A stretch of 64,000 nucleotides of DNA, from positions 1 through 64,000 of the forward strand of contig QFNF01000003.1 in assembly GCA_003240755.1 (NCBI GenBank), written 5' to 3'. Origin of the DNA: Sphingomonas hengshuiensis. GTDB lineage: Bacteria; Pseudomonadota; Alphaproteobacteria; Sphingomonadales; Sphingomonadaceae. The translations under genes and the position numbers were made by a program. Under the pieces are notes generated by a model. The model was given only the letters and a program-made list of their open reading frames with translations, ran no database searches and was not told the origin of the DNA. Positions 58,126-64,000 of this stretch are shown here, one piece after another; positions within the stretch are counted from its first letter, which is position 1; every line of letters starts with the position of its first letter.

Positions 58126-59147
58126 CGCTCGTCATCGACTGCCATGGCCATTACACGACCGCGCCGGCGGCGCATAACGACTGGCGCGAGGCGCAGAAGG
58201 TGGCGTTCAGGGCCGGGGAGGCACCCCCGCGCTATCCGGCGATCAGCGACGATGCGATCCGCGACACGCTGGAGGCGAACCAGTTGCGGTTGCTCCGCGA
58301 ACGCGGCGCCGACATGACGATCTTCTCGCCGCGCGCCTCCGCGATGGCGCCACACGTCGGCGACGAAGGCGTGGCGACCGCATGGGCGCGCGCCAACAAC
58401 GATCTGATCGCGCGTTGCGTCGCGCTGTATCCCGACACGTTCGTCGGCGTGTGCATGTTGCCGCAGAGCCCGCTGGCGGACATGGCCGGATCGGTCGCGG
58501 AGTTGCGCCGCTGCGTCGGGGAGATGGGGTTCGTCGGCTGCAACCTGAACCCCGATCCGGGCGGCGGGCGGTTCGCGCATCCGCCGCTGACCGACCGCTT
58601 CTGGTATCCCTTCTACGAGGCGATGGTGGAACTGGACGTGCCGGCGATGATCCATGTTTCGGGAAGCTGCAACCCGGCGATGCACGCGACCGGTGCCTAT
58701 TACATCGCCGCCGATACGATCGCGTTCATGCAACTGATCGAAGGCGACCTGTTCGCGGATTTCCCGACATTGCGCTTCATCATCCCGCACGGCGGCGGCG
58801 CGGTGCCCTATCACTGGGGCCGTTATCGCGGACTGGCCGACATGCTGAAAAAGCCGGCGCTGGACGGGCATCTGATGAACAACGTGTTCTTCGATACCTG
58901 CGTCTATCATCAGCCGGGCATCAACCTGCTCGCCGACGTGATCGCGAACAAGAATATCCTGTTCGGCAGCGAGATGGTGGGCGCGGTGCGCGGCATCGAC
59001 CCGCAGACCGGGCATTATTTCGACGATACGAAGCGTTACATCGACGCGCTGCCGATCTCCGGGGCGGAGCGGCACGCGATCTTCGAGGGCAATGCGCGTC
59101 GCGTATTCCCCCGGCTCGACGCGAAGCTGAAGGCAGCGAACCGGTGA
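58122..59147 (+). CDS. ligJ: 4-oxalomesaconate hydratase LigJ
   Basis: A 341-residue amidohydrolase-fold hydratase. VIDCHGHYTTAPAAH carries the HxH metal site; MIHVSGSCNPAMHATGAYYI, FIIPHGGGAVPYHWGRYRGL and NILFGSEMVGAVRGIDPQTG are typical of LigJ. It adds water to the isomerised oxalomesaconate to give 4-carboxy-4-hydroxy-2-oxoadipate. The Sphingobium enzyme is known to need zinc. It overlaps its neighbours by 4 bases on both sides. Confidence 0.92.
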   Translation: MTLVIDCHGHYTTAPAAHNDWREAQKVAFRAGEAPPRYPAISDDAIRDTLEANQLRLLRERGADMTIFSPRASAMAPHVGDEGVATAWARANNDLIARCVALYPDTFVGVCMLPQSPLADMAGSVAELRRCVGEMGFVGCNLNPDPGGGRFAHPPLTDRFWYPFYEAMVELDVPAMIHVSGSCNPAMHATGAYYIAADTIAFMQLIEGDLFADFPTLRFIIPHGGGAVPYHWGRYRGLADMLKKPALDGHLMNNVFFDTCVYHQPGINLLADVIANKNILFGSEMVGAVRGIDPQTGHYFDDTKRYIDALPISGAERHAIFEGNARRVFPRLDAKLKAANR

Positions 59148-60048
59148 GCGGCGGCTTCACGATGGACGCCGACTGGCTGCCGTTCCATCCGGCGCCGACG
59201 GCGCCCTCCTACACCCCGCCACCCGGCGCGGTGGACGCGCATTGCCACGTCTTCGGTCCCGGCGATCGTTTCCCCTACGCCCCCGAACGCAAATACACGC
59301 CGTGCGACGCGTCCGCCGCACAATTGTTCGCGCTGCGCGACCGCCTCGGCTTTTCGCGCAATGTCGTCGTGCAGGCGACGTGCCACGGCACCGACAATGC
59401 CGCGATGGTGGACGCGCTGGTGCAGTCAGGCGGCATGGCGCGCGGGGTCGCAACGGTCGGCGCGGGCATCGGCGAAGACGACCTCGCCGCCATGCACGAC
59501 GCCGGCGTGCGCGGCGTTCGCTTCAACTATGTGAAGCGCCTCGTCGATCCCAAACCTGACGCCTATTACCACGGCATCATCGAAAAGATCGCGGCGCACG
59601 GCTGGCACATCGTCGTCTATTTCGAGGCGGCGGACCTGGCGGAAAAGTGGGATTTCTTCACCGCGCTGCCGACGACGGTGGTGGTCGATCACATGGGCCG
59701 TCCGGATCTGGGCAAATCGCCCGATGGCCCCGAATTCGCGCAGTTCCTGCGTTTCATGGAGCGCGACAATATCTGGTCCAAAGTCACCTGCCCGGAACGG
59801 CTGAGCCGGTCCGGCCCGCCGACCTACGACGATTTCGTGCCGTTTGCGCGCGCGTTGGTGGAACGGTTCCCCGATCGCGTGCTGTGGGGCACCGACTGGC
59901 CGCATCCCAACCTCAACATGGTGGGGCACATGCCCGATGACGGCTGGCTGGTCGACATGATCCCGCGGATCGCGCCGACCGACGATCTGCGCCGCCGGCT
60001 GCTGGTCGACAATCCGATGCGACTCTACTGGCCAGAGGAGGTGGCGGC

Positions 60049-60052
<4 letters not shown>
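59144..60052 (+). CDS. ligI: 2-pyrone-4,6-dicarboxylate hydrolase LigI
   Basis: A 302-residue hydrolase opening the pyrone to 4-oxalomesaconate. Very like the known enzyme: YTPPPGAVDAHCHVFGPGDR, FALRDRLGFSRNVVVQATCH, VVYFEAADLAEKWDF, VDHMGRPDLGKSPDGPEF and VLWGTDWPHPNLN...VDMIPRIAPT with NPMRLYWPEE at the end. The family acts without a metal ion. GTG 59144 overlaps the ligJ stop (GTGA); ATG 59162 is a possible alternative, six codons in. Confidence 0.93.
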
Positions 60053-61304
<1,252 letters not shown>

Positions 61305-61323
61305 CCAAACCGGAGTGACACGC

Positions 61324-62265
61324 ATGAAGATCGCCCTTGCCGGAGCCGGCGCGTTCGGGGAAAAGCATCTCGACGGACTGAAGAACATCGATGGTGTCGA
61401 GGTCGTCAGCCTCGTGGGCCGTGAACTGGAACCGACGCGCAAGGTGGCCGGGAAATACGGCATCGCGCACGCCTGCACCGACCTTGCCGAGGCGCTGGCG
61501 GGCGATTGCGAGGCGGTGATCCTGTGCACCCCGACGCAGATGCACGCCCGCCAGGCGATCCAGTGCATGGACGCGGGAAAGCATGTCGAAGTGGAGATTC
61601 CGCTCGCCGATAGCTGGGCCGATGCCGCGGCGGTGATGAAGAAGCAGCAGGAAACCGGCCTCGTCTGCATGGTCGGCCACACCCGCCGGTTCAACCCGAG
61701 CCACCAGTTCGTGCACGACCGCATCGCCCGCGGCGATTTCAACGTCCAGCAGATGGACGTGCAGACCTACTTCTTCCGCCGCAAGAACATCAATGCGAAA
61801 GGGGAGGCGCGTAGCTGGACCGACCATCTGCTGTGGCACCACGCCGCGCACACGGTTGACCTGTTCGCGTGGCAGGCCGGGCCGATCATCGCGGCGCATG
61901 CGATGCAGGGGCCGGTCCACCCGGAACTCGGCATCGCGATGGACATGTCGATCCAGCTCAAGGCGGAGAGCGGAGCGATCTGTACGCTCTCGCTCAGCTT
62001 CAACAACGACGGCCCGCTGGGCACCTTCTTCCGCTACATCGGCGATACCGCCACCTATATCGCGCGCTACGACGATCTCGTCACGGGGCGCGAGGAGCCG
62101 GTCGATCTCAGCGGCGTTGCGGTATCGAACAACGGCATCGAATTGCAGGACCGCGAATTCATCGCCGCGATCCGCGACGGGCGCGATCCTGAAAGCTCGG
62201 TCACGAAGGTGCTGCCCTGCTACCGCGTGCTCGGCGAACTGGAACGGCAACTGGCGGCAGGCTGA
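61324..62265 (+). CDS. ligC: 4-carboxy-2-hydroxymuconate-6-semialdehyde dehydrogenase LigC
   Basis: A 313-residue GFO/IDH/MocA-type NADP-dependent dehydrogenase oxidising the ring-cleavage product (as hemiacetal) to 2-pyrone-4,6-dicarboxylate. Rossmann motif KIALAGAGAFGEKHLDGLKN, then CTPTQMHARQAIQCMDAGKH, EIPLADSWADA and HTRRFNPSHQFVHDRI. ATG 61324 lies 19 bases after ligB, with CGGAG upstream; it is one of the few lig genes with a spacer. Complete. Confidence 0.94.
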   Translation: MKIALAGAGAFGEKHLDGLKNIDGVEVVSLVGRELEPTRKVAGKYGIAHACTDLAEALAGDCEAVILCTPTQMHARQAIQCMDAGKHVEVEIPLADSWADAAAVMKKQQETGLVCMVGHTRRFNPSHQFVHDRIARGDFNVQQMDVQTYFFRRKNINAKGEARSWTDHLLWHHAAHTVDLFAWQAGPIIAAHAMQGPVHPELGIAMDMSIQLKAESGAICTLSLSFNNDGPLGTFFRYIGDTATYIARYDDLVTGREEPVDLSGVAVSNNGIELQDREFIAAIRDGRDPESSVTKVLPCYRVLGELERQLAAG

Positions 62266-62266
62266 G

Positions 62267-63964
62267 ATGACCTATCCGCGCCAGGCGGCGAACCTGATCG
62301 AGCAGTTGCGCTGTGCCCCCTTCCTTGCCGAACTGGCTTCGGTCGACGGGGCAGTTGAGCCGGAGTTGTGGGAAACGGTGGTGGACCACGCTGCCCGGTT
62401 TGCGGGGGGCGAACTCGATTCCCTGGGGCGGACGCTCGACGAGAGCGGCGCGTCGCTGGTCGATGGCCGTGTCGTCACCACGCCGGCGCATCGCGCGGCT
62501 TGGGAATCGTTCCGCGAGGGTGGCTGGCTGTCGCTTCAGCTTCCGCCCGATCTCGGCGGGCAGGGGCTGCCGCTGGTCCTGTCCACCGCATGCGAGGAAA
62601 TCTTCAACCGCGCCTCCGCCGCCTTCATGATGCTGCCGACGCCGAACCGTACCGCGGCGGCGATGCTCCATCGCCTCGCCGATGATGAGGTGCGCGCGGC
62701 ATGGGTGCCGAAGCTCGCCGACGGAAGCTGGGGCGCGACGATCTGCATCTCGGAGCCTGACGCCGGATCCGATGTCGGGCGCATCGCCACGCGCGCGCGC
62801 CGCGATGCGGCGGGGCGCTGGCGCGTCAGCGGGGAAAAATGCTGGATCTCGTTCGGCGATCACGACCTGACGGAGCGGATCGGCCATTGCTTGTTGGCCC
62901 GGACCGGTGACGCGGTCGGCGCGCGCGGGCTCAGCCTGTTCCTCGTTCCCGACCGCCACGCCGACGGTACGCGCAACGGCATCGTCGTACGGCGGATCGA
63001 GGAAAAGATGGGGCTGCACGGCTCGCCGACCTGCGTGCTTGGTTTCGAAGGCGCAGAGGCGATCCTGCTGGGCGCAGAAGGGCGCGGCCTGCAGAACCTG
63101 TTCGAAATGATGCTGCTGATGCGGCTGTCGTGCGGGCCGCAGGGGGTGGGCGTCGCGGTCGCGGCGCTGGAAACCGCGCTGGGCTATGCGCAGGAACGGC
63201 GGCAGGGCGGCGCACCCGATGCCGCGCCGGTGCCGATCGCGGCACATGCCGACGTCCAGCGTCAGTTGCTGGAGGCGGCGGCGCGGGTCGAGCTGGCGCG
63301 TGGTGCATCGCTTGCCGCGTCGGTCGTCATGCAGCTCGCCACCGATGCACCCGACGCCGAGGACCGCCGCCGCTGGTCGGCGCTGGCGCAGTTCTTCTTG
63401 CCGATCGTCAAGGACGGCGCTGCGCGATGCGCGGTGGACGTCGCCAACATCGCGATCCAGGTGCTGGGTGGGGCGGGCTATACGCGCGAATGGCCCGTCG
63501 AGCGACTGGCTCGCGACGCGCGCGTTTTCCCGGTATTCGAAGGAACCAGCGGCATCCAGGCGCTCGACATGGTGCACCGGCGCCTATGGCGCGACCGTGG
63601 TGAGGGCGTGCGACTGTTCATTGACCACGCCCGTGTGGATGCAGCCGGTGACGATCATGGTGCCGTCCTGCGGCGGGCGTTGGACCGGCTCGAGCGGACC
63701 ATCGCCACGTTCGAGGCGATGCAGGGTTCGGCGTGGGACGCGGAATCGGGGGCGGAGGCGCTGCTGCGGCTGTGCGAGCAGACCGTCGGTGCGTGGATTG
63801 CGACACGTCTTATCCGCGGCGCGGGCGACACGGATGCCGCCCGCCGCATCCGCGCCGCCGCATGCTTCGCACTCGCCGAAACCGATGCGCGTGCAGAGGC
63901 GCTGGCGGCCCTGGCGGTGCTGGGCGGTGATCGGCTGGCGGCGTTCGGCGACCTCGTCGCCTGA
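62267..63964 (+). CDS. Acyl-CoA dehydrogenase family protein in the lig operon
   Basis: A 565-residue flavoprotein, long for the family. Domain order: helical N-terminal, beta middle with ICISEPDAGSDVGRIATRAR and GEKCWISFGDHD, helical C-terminal with IAIQVLGGAGYTREWPVERL and VFPVFEGTSGIQALDMVHRR (the EGT catalytic glutamate), then an extra C-terminal helical domain like that of DmdC-type enzymes. It starts one base after ligC, so it is translationally coupled. The 4,5-cleavage route has no CoA intermediates. Substrate unknown; it may process an aromatic side chain upstream of protocatechuate. Confidence 0.85.
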   Translation: MTYPRQAANLIEQLRCAPFLAELASVDGAVEPELWETVVDHAARFAGGELDSLGRTLDESGASLVDGRVVTTPAHRAAWESFREGGWLSLQLPPDLGGQGLPLVLSTACEEIFNRASAAFMMLPTPNRTAAAMLHRLADDEVRAAWVPKLADGSWGATICISEPDAGSDVGRIATRARRDAAGRWRVSGEKCWISFGDHDLTERIGHCLLARTGDAVGARGLSLFLVPDRHADGTRNGIVVRRIEEKMGLHGSPTCVLGFEGAEAILLGAEGRGLQNLFEMMLLMRLSCGPQGVGVAVAALETALGYAQERRQGGAPDAAPVPIAAHADVQRQLLEAAARVELARGASLAASVVMQLATDAPDAEDRRRWSALAQFFLPIVKDGAARCAVDVANIAIQVLGGAGYTREWPVERLARDARVFPVFEGTSGIQALDMVHRRLWRDRGEGVRLFIDHARVDAAGDDHGAVLRRALDRLERTIATFEAMQGSAWDAESGAEALLRLCEQTVGAWIATRLIRGAGDTDAARRIRAAACFALAETDARAEALAALAVLGGDRLAAFGDLVA

Positions 63965-64000
63965 TCCGCCCGCCGACGCCCGACCTTTCCCGTCAGGCGT

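Overview
This 64-kb window is GC-rich, densely coding alphaproteobacterial DNA. It most likely comes from the Sphingomonadaceae (Sphingomonas or a close relative). The clues are a TrcR/DUF1013 protein, the fused str-S10-spc-alpha ribosomal order with a Gly/Arg-rich S5, a CckA-like kinase, characteristic palindromic intergenic repeats and a protocatechuate 4,5-cleavage (lig) locus. The taxonomic call is an inference from gene content; no rRNA or tRNA gene was seen.

Layout. 1-3.4 kb: the 3' end of trcR, a dienelactone hydrolase, a GST, a peptidyl-prolyl isomerase and a small lipoprotein. 3.5-23.8 kb: one long plus-strand block for translation, transcription and secretion. It runs rpsL-rpsG-fusA-tuf, then rpsJ-rplCDWB-rpsS-rplV-rpsC-rplP-rpmC-rpsQ, rplNXE-rpsNH-rplFR-rpsE-rpmD-rplO-secY-adk, and rpsMK-rpoA-rplQ. 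The tuf copy is damaged: its 5' end lacks about 60 bases including the P-loop and is out of frame. 23.9-31.7 kb: prolyl oligopeptidase, guaA, serine acetyltransferase, two small lipoproteins and ettA. 31.7-48.3 kb: signalling and envelope genes, comprising a GAF/HisKA_2 kinase, a NYN nuclease, a CPA2 antiporter, greB, a lytic transglycosylase, dapA, a hybrid kinase, smpB, a DUF2062 protein, an M13 peptidase, a CckA-like kinase and a receiver protein. 48.4-52.0 kb: a hypothetical protein, a small pseudogene, recA and a GST. 52.0-54.1 kb: a wreck of IS3- and IS110-family insertion sequences.

54.1-64.0 kb: a compact aromatic-catabolism locus. ligU and ligK lie on the minus strand, divergent from a LysR regulator with two helix-turn-helix domains. 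After the regulator come a DUF1932 dehydrogenase, ligJ, ligI, ligA, ligB, ligC and an acyl-CoA dehydrogenase, almost all overlapping or a few bases apart. Together they encode every step from protocatechuate to pyruvate plus oxaloacetate: LigAB ring cleavage, LigC oxidation to the pyrone, LigI hydrolysis, LigU isomerisation, LigJ hydration and LigK aldol cleavage. The DUF1932 dehydrogenase and the acyl-CoA dehydrogenase have no step in that pathway. The IS debris directly abutting the locus suggests, but does not prove, that it was brought in or rearranged.

The points most worth a second look are the broken tuf, the two unexplained enzymes and the double-HTH regulator of the lig locus, a palindromic repeat of one family sitting inside one of another family, and a small pseudogene upstream of recA. 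I did not find a convincing wholly new system.
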